NCBI GenBank assembly: GCA_030268105.1
Contig: BSDZ01000091.1
Location: 310,001 to 374,000, forward strand
From: Volvox africanus
Lineage: Eukaryota > Chlorophyta > Chlorophyceae > Chlamydomonadales > Volvocaceae
Direction: 5' to 3'
Length of the DNA: 64,000 nt
Part shown: one piece after another, positions 52,099 to 63,018 of the stretch
How the letters are laid out: every line of letters begins with the position of its first letter
Numbering within the stretch: position 1 is the first letter of the stretch
Made by a program: the position numbers and the translations under genes
The notes under the pieces: model-generated
What the model saw: the letters and a program-made list of their open reading frames with translations, nothing else
What the model was told of the DNA's origin: nothing
Database searches by the model: none

Positions 52099-53241
52099 TG
52101 TTGTATCTCTCCTTCTTTGCTCATGCACTAAATCTGCACGTCTGGGTGTTAGATCCTAGTGCCGGAGTGCTGGCAAACAGCAAAGCACTCAAGTGCGAGT
52201 ATCGTGACAGCGGAAGACTTCAGAGCAAGGAAAGACTCAACTTACAATCATTTACAGATGCCAATGCGTAGTCGGCCGTCGGACCCAGTGGGCGGTGTTC
52301 ATCATCTGGCTGATGGTGCTATGCAGAAATAGCTCAGGCCGATATTGGATGGATAAAATGTATGTATATACTTAGTCAAGATAAGTACGCGGGTACTTAT
52401 CCAAAGTATTATCCGATCAGACGTCATTGTCTACACGGCCGTCCTCGCACCTATCATGCTTGCGATGCCGATGTGCAGTACAAGTCACACTGGATCCCCG
52501 ATCCCAAGTGTGAGTACTTTCAAAGCACTCTTCTGATTATCGTGTAAATCGTTGAATAAACTGTTGCAGCATATGCAAGGTGCGAATGTCCAAATATGTA
52601 ACAGAGGGGTCTCGATACCAGTGTAACAGAGGGGTCGCCTAGCTGTTAGGGATAGCTATATTGGCGAGCTCCGAGTAACGGTGCCGTAGGGCACGTAGTG
52701 CAAAGGTGACTCCTTGCTAGTTACATTATAGTAGTAACTTACAATGAAAGAAGAAGTGTCTGTCTCAATTATCCAGGCGCCTTAAATAGCGCTGCCTGGC
52801 TCGTAAGGGGGCCTTACGTCTATTCAAAACTGGTGCACATTCTACAACTGACATCATTGTACGAATGCCCACATGCAATGTAGTTCCATGCAACTCAACC
52901 AAGTTCTATGGATTAGATCTATGATAACTAATCTATTATTACGCAATTAAGTTATTTGTCCTAAAAGCCAAATTATGACAAGTCAGTTTCACTCTTTCTG
53001 GTGCTTCTGCGCCATTTGCCCTGTTACAGAATATATATATAATTTTTTTATATTCGGTTGCCGACTAACCACTGTGATCATCACATTCCCACGTGTACAC
53101 CTTATCCATGCTATCGATGATGTAATAATGTATCGCATATTATTACTTGATGGATTATGCTACAATGGTGTCGTGCATCGATGTTGACTCACTTAAGTCA
53201 AACGTACATGACTGACAGCGGCGTCAAGTAGCAATACAACA
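52099..53241 (-). repeat. Degenerate A-like LTR (F, left), interrupted by another LTR
   Basis: TGTTGTATCTCTCC ... TACAACA follows the A-type LTR in minus orientation with many substitutions. The AT-rich hairpin survives as GTAATAATG...CATATTATTAC near 53125. A foreign LTR sits at 52597-53028. Flanks GAAAC and ATGTC do not match, so it is probably the 3' LTR of a decayed element whose 5' LTR is 53906-54705. Confidence 0.7.
52622..53028 (-). repeat. LTR of a different family (E), 407 bp
   Basis: Bounded by TGTAACAGAGGGG and CCCTGTTACA. Just left of it are a PBS-type sequence (GTCTCGATACCA, 52609-52620, i.e. TGGTATCGAGAC on the minus strand) and a second copy of the LTR end (TGTAACAGAGGG, 52597-52608). 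Flanks AAATA (52592-52596) and GAATA (53029-53033) are near-matching duplications. An element of this family was reduced to one LTR, its PBS and the tip of the other. Confidence 0.7.
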
Positions 53242-53260
53242 TGTCGATCTAGCTAGGTAT

Positions 53261-53697
53261 TATTATTATTATTATGGTTACTCCGCCCTTGCGGGCTGGT
53301 GTGTATTATGGGGATCTCCGGAATTTTAACCGAGTGGGCACACGCACCTCAGCGTCTTCATCTGAGGCCGCTAGATATCACTTGTTTTTTGGTTACGCAG
53401 AGTTTCCTTACTGTCTACGGCCCCTATCCATGTGCCAGCCCCTTCGGATCAACTGACATTTAGGTGGGTGTCAAACCACCCCGCACCATCAGCCCAGTTA
53501 CTGGCCTCAGATGCGAATTTCACGGGCTGTGCGGACTTGGACCCACCTCTGAAGAATTGGGCTATTCTAGTATATTACCCCTTCTCCATATTGCCCCGAC
53601 CCAGATTCGTACTGTCGACTTTGAGATCGCAAGCTCGGATCCTTAGGGAATGGTCTCTAGAAGCGGATCATCGGTCGATTATGGGTAACGTTATATA
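53261..53697 (-). mobile_element. Small non-LTR insertion (SINE or truncated LINE) with triplet tail
   Basis: A 437-bp segment flanked by the 11-bp direct repeat TAGCTAGGTAT (53250-53260 and 53698-53708). On the minus strand it ends in (ATA)n followed by the repeat, the form of a 3' tail made by target-primed reverse transcription. No ORF is meaningful. A tRNA-type promoter was not convincingly found, so SINE versus LINE tail is open. Confidence 0.65.
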
Positions 53698-53708
53698 TAG
53701 CTAGGTAT

Positions 53709-53905
53709 ATACGGATATATCACACTAATATGCATATGTCATGCTTGCTCATACTTTGGTGGACTCGAGTCTACCTCTGCATGGACGGTGATCGAACCTT
53801 GGTACAACACTGTGTAGCCCATTGTTGGCATTTGCCCTAGCAAGAACTTACTTCCGATTGACGCAATGAGACAGCCAGGCAACAAAACCGTCTCAATGCC
53901 AAATC
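53709..53905 (-). other. Remnant interior of decayed element F with degenerate PBS
   Basis: The right half matches the A leader on the minus strand (AAGAACTTACTTCCGATTG, then TGGCATTGAGAC where A has TGGTATCGAGAC). It is about 200 bp, and nothing coding remains. Confidence 0.65.
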
Positions 53906-54705
53906 TGTAGTATCTCTCCTGCTTTGTTCATATGGTATCTGCACGTCTAGGTCCTTAGACACCAATGCCGGAGCGCTTGCAAGAGCAGCAAAGCACTCAG
54001 GAGATACAGAAGACAGCAGAAGACTTGAAAACAAGGAAAGATATTACTTTAATTATTAAAGGATGTGATGATATGATCGGCTGTCAGGCCCAGCAGGTAG
54101 CGATCATCATACAGCTGATGGCGAAGCTCAGGCTTAACTCAGGCCACATCAATAGAGCAGTTAGCAATAGTCCGAATGAACACAAGTGTGTTCCAGTAGC
54201 ATACAAAGTATATGCTCAAATATGTTCTGCTCTACTTGGCCGTCCTTGCATCTATTATACGCGCAATATCGGTACACAGTACAACTCACACTAGGAGGCC
54301 GATCCTAAGTGTGATAAACCCTAATGTGTAGCTTCGATATCCATGTGTCCCAACAATTAAGCCTTCATGGCATCGGCAAGATGCAAGGGTCCGAATAGCA
54401 ACATTCGGTTGCAAGTCTCACACTCATACATTACACATGCCAGCGATAGAGTAATAATATGGCAAATATTATTACTTAAATAGTTCAAGTTATTATGCAA
54501 CACACTCATGCTTCTCTGATTAAGTCAAACGGTGCGACAGTCATGCGGCTGGCAGTGCGATGGGACAAGTCGCAGTGCATGACATACCAAACTAGCTCAA
54601 TATATGCAAATATATTTATTACTGGTATGCATTTATTACGTTTGCTTATCGCCTTGTAGAGTCGCATTCACCTACGCATAGGCGGTAATCAAACTGTAAT
54701 GTACA
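53906..54705 (-). repeat. Degenerate A-like LTR (F, right)
   Basis: It begins TGTAGTATCTCTCC next to the degenerate PBS and ends near GTAATGTACA. Hairpins are still visible (CCGAATAGCAACATTCGG and an AATATT-rich palindrome near 54450). It is probably the 5' LTR of F. Confidence 0.7.
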
Positions 54706-54858
54706 TGCAGTCTTCGCAGTTCTGGCAAAAGCTGAAGACTGTATTTGTTGGGATGCGATGGAAGGAAAGAGGGAGCCCCTCCGCTTCTTCCCCCCCTTCT
54801 TCCCTCCCTTCTCCCCTCCCTTCTCCCCTCCCCTTCTCCCCTCCTCCACCCTTCCGTG
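54706..54858. repeat. Spacer with polypyrimidine tract
   Basis: Unassigned sequence containing a run of CTTCTCCCCTCC-like units at about 54781-54852, almost pure pyrimidine on the plus strand. Open frames across it are artefacts of composition. Confidence 0.6.
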
Positions 54859-55039
54859 TGTTGTATCCTTCCTTCTTCGATCATGCACTGAATCTGCACG
54901 TCCGGATGTTAGCTACGTGTGCACCATGCTTACAAACAGCAAGGCGATTCAATGCAAGTAAGAGAACAGCGGAAGACTCAGCAACAAGGAAAGATTCAAC
55001 TTATAATAGTCTTTGATTACAGGATGGAAGTCTGCCGTC
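54859..55039 (-). repeat. Truncated degenerate LTR (G), target of A4
   Basis: TGTTGTATCCTTCC... follows the degenerate LTR type of 52099 for 180 bp and is cut by A4. CCGTC (55035-55039) would be the A4 target duplication; the other copy is beyond the window. Confidence 0.65.
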
Positions 55040-55872
55040 TGTTGTGCTACAGTTCGTTTCCCGCCGATGTGTAGGTCAATGCAACCCTACGAGGCGAAGT
55101 GTTATCTTGATGAACGCATGAATGACTATTGCATATGAATGAACCTGCATGATATAGATGTATTCGCATACATTTATATATGCATTTGGCATGTTATCAT
55201 TATCCATCACGACATCGCATCATGGCAAATCCGCCTAGCATGCATCAAATACCGAATCATTGAAGTGCGCTTTATGCTCGTGCTATGAAACGATAAGTAA
55301 TATTATTTGATATAATATTACTTAATTACAGCACACGTTGAGAGCGCCGCACTCGTCGCGATGCATGCCTTGCAACCGAATATCGTTATTCGGACCCTTG
55401 CATCATGCGAATGCCGGAAAGGCTTATACGTTGTTATACATGGACATCGCCTATACGCAGTAGGGTTGTCACACTTAGGATCGGCCTCCTAGTGTGAATC
55501 GTACGACATTGCGATGCTGCGAGTATAACAGATGCGAGGATGGCTAAGCAAGATAAGACATTCGATACCGGACAACACTCGTGTGTTCTACGCTATTATT
55601 ACTATACGCTATTCTACTTAGCACGAGCTAAGCCTAAACTTCGCTATTCACCGCCGCGTGATGATTGCTTGCTTCCGGCGCTGACGGCGATTACGTCCAT
55701 TGCACCGCTTCGATCTGTAAGACTGTAAGTTATATCTCTTCTTGTTTGAAGTCTTCCGCTGTCCCTGTTTGCTCGCGCTTGTCTTGTTGTACTTGCAAGT
55801 GCTCGCGCATCAGTGTCGAAAGCCTTCAGACGCGCAGATACTTATGAGCAAACACGAAGGAGAGGTACAACA
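55040..55872 (+). repeat. A4 5' LTR
   Basis: TGTTGTGCTACAG to GAGGTACAACA. The stem CCGAATA-TCGT-TATTCGG differs from A3 at two bases that still pair. Confidence 0.92.
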
Positions 55873-55939
55873 ATTTGGTAGCGAGACTGGTTCGTTGCCT
55901 AACTGTCTCTCTTTGTCTAATCGGAAGTAGGTTCTTTCT

Positions 55940-56035
55940 ATGGCGAGCTCCAGCGACGAACCACGAGGACCGCTAGATACTTTTGCCGAAGACCTAGGCC
56001 GCGCCATTTTGGACGCCGCCGCTTCTGGTTTGTAA
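55940..56035 (+). CDS. A4 leader mini-ORF (31 aa)
   Basis: MASSSDEPRGPL ... with AILDAAASGL at its end. It is kept open in this diverged copy, a weak sign of constraint. Confidence 0.48.
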   Translation: MASSSDEPRGPLDTFAEDLGRAILDAAASGL

Positions 56036-56338
56036 TTGTTTAATTGCTTTTGCTTAGATTGCTGCACTTGTTGTGTAAGTGTACGCTCTGAGTTGCAGGT
56101 AATCTCAGTGCACCGGCATTGCTTGCCGCGGCGACTGAGACCGGCTTTCGTCCGGACCATTTGGCGACTCTCATCACCCAAACTACGGAGATCAGGACTC
56201 AGCTGGGCAAGTACTTGCTGAGTTTACTGAATCTTCTCAAGAGTACTGTCGGTAGGCTCACCGAATCGTTTTGTACTCTTGCCTTTGCGATAGAAGTCGG
56301 CTTCTACTACACAAATCTAGGGTATTGCTTCGTGTTCC

Positions 56339-57574
56339 ATGTCCGCGGAACGCGACGATACACCGCACACTAGCTTAGCTAGCCAACCCGATTTCGTTGT
56401 AGCTGCTAGAGCGCCGGATAGAGGTCTTGAGACTGTTGGCACGCGAGCCACTCAAGATCCCCTTGTCCTTCAGACCCCTGCTCACTTAATTGTGCCGCAT
56501 TCAGCAGTTAATACGAATATGGACAACACTGCTGGACCAAGGGTTCTGCCATTACCTCAAGCTCGAGGGCATGATGACATCCCTGAGGTGATGAGATTGT
56601 CAATTCCCGTTCCTAGGCTCAATATCTCGCTGACTGAAAAGACACCAGGACATAGCATAGCCGATGCAACTCGTGCGTACGTGCGTGACGCTAAAAAGTA
56701 TCTCCAGGCTGTTCATGGTGGCGATAATGATGGTATCAGGTGTCTCTTCGTTGGTAACACCCTCGAGGGCTCAGCGAAGGACTGGTATCACGAATGGACC
56801 ACCGCCCGGGGCGACTATACTTTTGACGAGATGATCGCCGCTTTGCTCGCACGGTTCGCTACTGAGGTTCAAGCACGTGATGTGGAAGCTCGTAAGGTTT
56901 TGGCAGCCGGTAGCTACCACATGCGTCGGGGTGAAAATGTACCTGCGTACCAGTCACACTTCGAAGCACTTGTGACCCCCATTGCTGATCTCACCGAAAC
57001 CGAGCGTGTCTTTTGGTTTAAGCGAGGCCTGACGAAACTTTTGGCTAAATGGTGTGCTACTGACTTGGCTGGGGTGCCGATCAAGTCGTATGATGCCTTG
57101 GTCACTTTTGCTAAGGGTACGGAGATACGACTCCTTGCCGGTGAGGAAGAAGTCAAGTCTGTCCCTCGTGCAAATGCCATGCAAGTGCAGGATCCGCTTG
57201 GGGAAGCTGTAGCTCTCGACCAGGAACTCAGAGCGACCCGCCCCACGCCTACTGCCGCGACGCGACGCAGCAACCGGCAACGCCAGGCGCGCGGGGGCGC
57301 TAGCTCGGGTGTCCGCGGGTCAGGAGGAGCAGGTCCGAGCTCGGACCCAGCTAAGAGCAGGAAGCGTGGTGGTGCGCCGTCGTCGGCAGCCGCACAGCGC
57401 TCTGACCCCAATGCGAAGCGGACTCGCACGGATGACTCGTTTATGCCAAAATGGAATTGCAATCGTTCCAAGTTCGAACGTCGGAAAGCGGCCAATGTTT
57501 GTATACGGTGCGCGGAGAGTCATCCTACGAAGGATTGCCCTCTAATGCCGCCGTTTGTACCTCAGCCGAAATAG
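56339..57574 (+). CDS. gag: A4 Gag (411 aa)
   Basis: Same length as A3 Gag with many substitutions (YHEWTTARGDYTFDEMIAAL, LAGVPIKSYDALVTF). The zinc knuckle CIRCAESHPTKDC is intact (C-X2-C-X3-H-X4-C). An uninterrupted frame in a diverged copy suggests it came from a distinct active lineage. In-frame TAG at 57572-57574 with the spacer GGGCTTG and stem CCCGGGT/ACCTGGG. Confidence 0.93.
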   Translation: MSAERDDTPHTSLASQPDFVVAARAPDRGLETVGTRATQDPLVLQTPAHLIVPHSAVNTNMDNTAGPRVLPLPQARGHDDIPEVMRLSIPVPRLNISLTEKTPGHSIADATRAYVRDAKKYLQAVHGGDNDGIRCLFVGNTLEGSAKDWYHEWTTARGDYTFDEMIAALLARFATEVQARDVEARKVLAAGSYHMRRGENVPAYQSHFEALVTPIADLTETERVFWFKRGLTKLLAKWCATDLAGVPIKSYDALVTFAKGTEIRLLAGEEEVKSVPRANAMQVQDPLGEAVALDQELRATRPTPTAATRRSNRQRQARGGASSGVRGSGGAGPSSDPAKSRKRGGAPSSAAAQRSDPNAKRTRTDDSFMPKWNCNRSKFERRKAANVCIRCAESHPTKDCPLMPPFVPQPK

Positions 57575-58388
57575 GGGCTTGCCCGGGTTCCTGCGGAGGG
57601 GGCTCTACCTGGGTTTTCTGAACTAACGCGTGGTCGGTGGTCATCCTTACGGCCAGCCGTGAAGGCATTGTTGCCTTGCGTACTTGGACACATCGAGCAA
57701 GTCATTGCGCGACGCATCACGCTTGACGGACGCACGGGACTTCTCTGCTTCGATCCGTTGTGTAATTTGTTTACACCTCGCCGTCCCCTGTCGTCTATCG
57801 ATCTGTCTAACCACGTGGTTTTGTTCATCCCCTCATCTCTGCGTGAGATGTCGGAACAGTTGGCCGTTTATAGGAGATGTAGGCGTCAATATCCAGGCAC
57901 CGCCGCATGTGTACTACTCCCCGCTTTCTGTCGGCGCAAGGCAGAGGCATCATTAAGGGGTATGCGGCGTGTCCACCGGTTCGAGCCTGGCACCGTTTTG
58001 TTTAATGGTGTGGATCGGGAGGGTATGCTGGCTCCGTGGCCAGGCACATCCTACTCGGTTGATGTTTGGTACGAAGCTCCTGATGAGGGTGCCGTAGGTT
58101 ACGGACCCGCCCTAAGTGCACTGACGTTATTTGCTGGGCAGTCGCTCGTAGATAACCGTGTCCCAGTGGTTCAGATCGGTTTGAATGGCCGTACTCTGAA
58201 GGCACTTGTTGACACCGGTGCCAGCGACGACTTCATCTCTGTCGCAGAGGTGAATGCGCTGGGGTTGACCCCAGAGTCATCTGATTGTCCACAGGTTACC
58301 CTTGCTGACGGGGGTAAGCATCCCATCGTGGGCAGGATTACCCTTAGCCTATCGATTGGCCCTTTGCGTGTTGTGACCCGGCCGTACG
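57575..58388 (+). pseudogene. pol: A4 pol, first 270 codons only
   Basis: N-terminal domain and protease (VDTGASDDF) are open up to VVTRPYV, where LTR sequence begins at 58389. Reverse transcriptase and later domains are missing at this place. Confidence 0.92.
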
Positions 58389-59212
58389 TGTTGTGCTACG
58401 GTTCATTTCCCGCCGACGCGTAGGTCGACGCGATCCTACGAGGCGAAGTGCTTTTGTGATGAACGCATTACATATGAATGAATCTGCATGATATAAATGT
58501 ATTTGCATACATTTATATATGCATCTGGCATGTTGTCATTATCCATCGCGACATCGCATCATGGCAAATCCGCCTAGCATGCATGAATAACCGAAGCATT
58601 GAAGTGCGCATTATGCTCGTGCTACAAAACGATAAGTAATATTATCTGATATAATATTACTTCATTAAAGCACACGTTGAGAGCGCCGCACTCGTCGCGA
58701 TGCATGCCCTGCAACCGGATATTGTTATCCGGACCCTTGCATCATGCGAATGCCGGAAAGGCTTATACGTTGTTATGCGTAGACATCGCCTAGACGCAGT
58801 AGGGTTGTCACATCTAGGATCGGCCTCCTAATGTGAATCGTACGGCACTGCGATGCTGCGAGTATAACAGATGCGAGGACGGCTAAGCTAGACAAGATAT
58901 TCGATACCGGAGAACACTCGTGTGTTCTATATCACTATTTCTATACACTATTCTACTTAGCCCGAGCTAAGCCTGAACTTCGCTAATCACCGCCGCGTGA
59001 TGATTGCTTGCTTCCGGCGCTGACGGCGATTTCGTCCATTGCATCATTCTGACCCGTAAGACTGTAAGTTATATCTCTCTTCGTCTTGAAGTCTTCCGCT
59101 GTCTCTGTTTGCTCTCGCTTGCCTTGCTGTACTTGCAAGTGCTCGCGCATCGGTGTCGATAGTCTCCAGACGTGCAGATACTCATGAGCAAACGCGAACG
59201 AGAGGTACAACA
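58389..59212 (+). repeat. A5 LTR
   Basis: 824 bp, TGTTGTGCTACGG to GGTACAACA, identical by eye to 61729-62552. The PBS TGGTATCGAGAC follows at 59216-59227. Confidence 0.93.
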
Positions 59213-59279
59213 ATTTGGTATCGAGACAGGTTCGTTGCCTAACTGTCTCTCTTTGTCTAATCGGAAGTAGGTTCTTTCT

Positions 59280-59375
59280 ATGGCGAGTTCCAGCGACGAA
59301 CCACGAGGACCGCTAGATACTTTTGCCGAAGACTTAGGCCGCGCCGTTTTGGACGCCGCCGCTTCCGGTTTGTAA
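59280..59375 (+). CDS. A5 leader mini-ORF (31 aa)
   Basis: MASSSDEPRGPL ... DAAASGL, the same as in A3, with the same candidate splice signals downstream. Confidence 0.48.
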   Translation: MASSSDEPRGPLDTFAEDLGRAVLDAAASGL

Positions 59376-59678
59376 TTGTTTAATTGCTTTTACTTAGATT
59401 GCTGCACTTGTTGTGTAAGTGTACGCTCTGAGTCGCAGGTAATCTCAGTGCACCGGCATTGCTTGCCGCGGCGACTGAGACCGGCGTTCGTCCGGACCAG
59501 TTGGCGACTCTCATTGCTCAAACTACGGAGATCAGGACTCAGCTGGGCAATTACTTGCTGAGTTTGCTGAATCTTCTCAAGAGTACTGTCGGTAGGCTCA
59601 CCAAATCGCTTTGTACTCTTGCCTTTGCGATAGAAGTCGGCTTCTATTACGCAAAACTAGGGTATCGTTTCGTGCTCC

Positions 59679-60914
59679 ATGTCCGCGGAACACGACGATA
59701 CGCCGCACACTAGCCTAGCTAGCCAACCCGATTTCGTTGTAGCTGCTAGAGCGCCGGATAGAGGTCTTGAGACTGTTGGCGCGCGAGCCACTCAAGAGCC
59801 CCTTTTCCTTCAGACCCCTGCTCACTTAATTGTGCCGCATTCAGCAGTGAACACGAATATGGACAACACTGCTGGACCAAGGGTTCTGCCATTACCTCAA
59901 GCTCGAGGGCATGATGACATCCCTGAGGTGATGAGATTGTCGATTCCCGTTCCTAGGCTCAATATTTCGCTGACCGACAAGACACCAGGGCATAGCATAG
60001 CCGATGCAACTCGTGCGTACGTGCGTGACGCTAAAAAGTACCTCCAAGCTGTTCATGGTGGCGACAATGACGGTATCAGGTGTCTCTTCGTTGGTAACAC
60101 CCTCGAGGGCTCAGCGAAGGACTGGTATCGCAATTGGACCAACGCCCGGGGCAGCTATACTTTTGACGAGTTAGTCGCCGCTTTGCTCGCACGATTCGCT
60201 ACTGAGGTTCAAGCACGCGATGTGGAAGCTCGTAACGTTTTGGCAGCGGGTAGCTACCACATGCGTCGGGATGAAAATGTACCTGCGTACCAGTCACGCT
60301 TTGAAGCACTTGTGACTCCCATTGCTGACCTCACCGAATCTGAGCGTGTCTTTTGGTTTAGGCGAGGCCTAACGAAACTTTTGGCTAAATGGTGCGCCAC
60401 TGACTTGGTTGGAGCGCAGATCAAGTCGTATGACGCGTTGGTCGCTTTTGCTAAGGGCGCGGAGATACGACTTCTTGCCGGCGAGGAAGAAGTCAAGTCT
60501 GCCCCTCGTGCAAATGCCGTGCAAGTGCAGGATCCGCTTGGGGAAGCTGTGGCTCTCGACCAGGACCTCGGCGCGACCCGCCCCACGCCTACTGCCGCGA
60601 CGCGACGCAGCAACGGGCAACGCAAGGCGCGCGGGGGCGCTAGCTCGGGTGTCCGTGGTACAGGAGGGGCAGGTCCGAGCTCGGACCCAGCTAGGAACAG
60701 GAAGCGTGGTGGTGCGCCGTCGTCGGCAGCCGCACAGCGTTCCGACCCCAACGCGAAGCGTACTCGTACGGACGACACATTTATGCCAAAATGGAATTGC
60801 AATCGTTCCGAATTCGAGCGTCGAAAATTGGCCAACGTTTGTCTACGGTGTGCGGAGAGCCATTCTACGAAGGATTGCCCTCTAATGCCGCCGTTTGTAC
60901 CTCAGCCGAAATAG
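59679..60914 (+). CDS. gag: A5 Gag (411 aa)
   Basis: Nearly the same protein as A3 Gag (one visible change is SAKDWYRNW for AAKDWYRNW). Zinc knuckle CLRCAESHSTKDC is present. TAG at 60912-60914 with the readthrough-type context and hairpin. Confidence 0.94.
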   Translation: MSAEHDDTPHTSLASQPDFVVAARAPDRGLETVGARATQEPLFLQTPAHLIVPHSAVNTNMDNTAGPRVLPLPQARGHDDIPEVMRLSIPVPRLNISLTDKTPGHSIADATRAYVRDAKKYLQAVHGGDNDGIRCLFVGNTLEGSAKDWYRNWTNARGSYTFDELVAALLARFATEVQARDVEARNVLAAGSYHMRRDENVPAYQSRFEALVTPIADLTESERVFWFRRGLTKLLAKWCATDLVGAQIKSYDALVAFAKGAEIRLLAGEEEVKSAPRANAVQVQDPLGEAVALDQDLGATRPTPTAATRRSNGQRKARGGASSGVRGTGGAGPSSDPARNRKRGGAPSSAAAQRSDPNAKRTRTDDTFMPKWNCNRSEFERRKLANVCLRCAESHSTKDCPLMPPFVPQPK

Positions 60915-61728
60915 GGGCTTGCCCGGGTTCCTGCGGAGGGGGCTCTACCTGGGTTTTCTGAACTAACGCGTGGTCGGTGGTCATCCTTACGGCCAGCCGT
61001 TAAGGCATTGTTGCCTTGTGTACTTGGACACATCGAGCGAGTCATTGCGCGACGCATCACGCTTGACGGACGCACGGGACTTCTCTGCTTCGATCCGTTG
61101 TGTAATGTGTTTACACCTCGCCGTCCCCTGTCGTCTATCGATCTGTCCAACCACGTGGTTTTGTTCATCCCCTCGTCTCTGCGTGAGATGTCGGAACAGT
61201 TGGCCATGTACAGGAGGTGTAGGCGTCAATATCCAGACACTGCCGCATGTGTTTTACTCCCTTCTTTCTGTCGGCGCAAGGCAGAGGCATCGCTAAGGGG
61301 TATGCGGCATGTCCACCGGTTCGAACCGGGCACCGTTTTGTTTAATGGTGTGGATCGGGAGGGTACGTTGGCTCCGTGGCCACACCTATCCTACTCGGTT
61401 GACGTTTGGTACGAAGCTCCTGATGGGGGTGCCGTTGGTTACGGACCCGCCTTAAGTGCACTGACGTTGTCTGCTGGGCAGTCGCTCGTAGATAACCGTG
61501 TCCCTGTGGTTCAGATCGGTTTGAATGGCCGTACTCTGAAGGCACTTGTTGACACCGGTGCCAGCGACGACTTCATCTCTGTCGCAGAGGTGAATGCGCT
61601 GGGGTTGTCCCCAGAGTCGTCTGATTGTCCACAGGTTACCCTTGCTGACGGGGGTAAGCATCCCATCGTGGGCAGGATTACCCTTAGCCTATCGATTGGC
61701 CCTTTGCGTGTTGTGACCCGGCCGTACG
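60915..61728 (+). pseudogene. pol: A5 pol, truncated after the protease
   Basis: Open through the N-terminal domain and protease (VDTGASDDF) and cut at VVTRPYV, exactly as in A4. No polypurine tract precedes the next LTR, so this unit could not be an ordinary transposition product. Confidence 0.92.
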
Positions 61729-62552
61729 TGTTGTGCTACGGTTCATTTCCCGCCGACGCGTAGGTCGACGCGATCCTACGAGGCGAAGTGCTTTTGTGAT
61801 GAACGCATTACATATGAATGAATCTGCATGATATAAATGTATTTGCATACATTTATATATGCATCTGGCATGTTGTCATTATCCATCGCGACATCGCATC
61901 ATGGCAAATCCGCCTAGCATGCATGAATAACCGAAGCATTGAAGTGCGCATTATGCTCGTGCTACAAAACGATAAGTAATATTATCTGATATAATATTAC
62001 TTCATTAAAGCACACGTTGAGAGCGCCGCACTCGTCGCGATGCATGCCCTGCAACCGGATATTGTTATCCGGACCCTTGCATCATGCGAATGCCGGAAAG
62101 GCTTATACGTTGTTATGCGTAGACATCGCCTAGACGCAGTAGGGTTGTCACATCTAGGATCGGCCTCCTAATGTGAATCGTACGGCACTGCGATGCTGCG
62201 AGTATAACAGATGCGAGGACGGCTAAGCTAGACAAGATATTCGATACCGGAGAACACTCGTGTGTTCTATATCACTATTTCTATACACTATTCTACTTAG
62301 CCCGAGCTAAGCCTGAACTTCGCTAATCACCGCCGCGTGATGATTGCTTGCTTCCGGCGCTGACGGCGATTTCGTCCATTGCATCATTCTGACCCGTAAG
62401 ACTGTAAGTTATATCTCTCTTCGTCTTGAAGTCTTCCGCTGTCTCTGTTTGCTCTCGCTTGCCTTGCTGTACTTGCAAGTGCTCGCGCATCGGTGTCGAT
62501 AGTCTCCAGACGTGCAGATACTCATGAGCAAACGCGAACGAGAGGTACAACA
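61729..62552 (+). repeat. LTR of unit 3
   Basis: It starts directly after GTACG in pol without a polypurine tract. It is identical by eye to 58389-59212. Confidence 0.93.
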
Positions 62553-62619
62553 ATTTGGTATCGAGACAGGTTCGTTGCCTAACTGTCTCTCTTTGTCTAA
62601 TCGGAAGTAGGTTCTTTCT

Positions 62620-62715
62620 ATGGCGAGTTCCAGCGACGAACCACGAGGACCGCTAGATACTTTTGCCGAAGACTTAGGCCGCGCCGTTTTGGACGCCGCC
62701 GCTTCCGGTTTGTAA
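62620..62715 (+). CDS. Unit 3 leader mini-ORF (31 aa)
   Basis: Same sequence as 59280-59375. Confidence 0.48.
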   Translation: MASSSDEPRGPLDTFAEDLGRAVLDAAASGL

Positions 62716-63018
62716 TTGTTTAATTGCTTTTACTTAGATTGCTGCACTTGTTGTGTAAGTGTACGCTCTGAGTCGCAGGTAATCTCAGTGCACCGGCATT
62801 GCTTGCCGCGGCGACTGAGACCGGCGTTCGTCCGGACCAGTTGGCGACTCTCATTGCTCAAACTACGGAGATCAGGACTCAGCTGGGCAATTACTTGCTG
62901 AGTTTGCTGAATCTTCTCAAGAGTACTGTCGGTAGGCTCACCAAATCGCTTTGTACTCTTGCCTTTGCGATAGAAGTCGGCTTCTATTACGCAAAACTAG
63001 GGTATCGTTTCGTGCTCC

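Larger units (their letters stand above)
55040..58388 (+). mobile_element. A4: family A element, left part (LTR, gag, start of pol)
   Basis: 5' LTR 55040-55872 (833 bp), a mutated PBS (TGGTAGCGAGAC, 55876-55887), mini-ORF, intact gag and the first part of pol, cut at GTACG (58384-58388) by the next LTR. It is more diverged than A2, A3 and A5. The remainder of its pol and its 3' LTR are not in the window. Confidence 0.9.
58389..61728 (+). repeat. Tandem unit 2 of a 3340-bp array (LTR-gag-partial pol)
   Basis: LTR 58389-59212, PBS, mini-ORF, gag, and pol truncated after GTACG at 61724-61728, the same position at which A4 is cut. The unit then repeats from 61729 at exactly 3340 bp. Unit 2 is closer to A3 than to A4 over LTR and gag. 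Confidence 0.93.

Noticed and set aside
51794..52159. Plus-strand ORF of 121 codons between the LINE-like element and the degenerate LTR
   Set aside because: It runs into LTR sequence, has no recognised motif and is not in a conserved context; treated as chance.
54781..54852. Pro/Ser-rich and Lys/Gly-rich ORFs across the pyrimidine tract
   Set aside because: Composition artefacts of a simple-sequence run.
58384..58390. Microhomology (TG) at the pol/LTR junction suggesting a template-switch deletion during reverse transcription
   Set aside because: The same junction recurs with a fixed period and GTACG can equally be a target duplication. Insertion plus unequal crossing-over explains more with fewer events, though template switching is not excluded.
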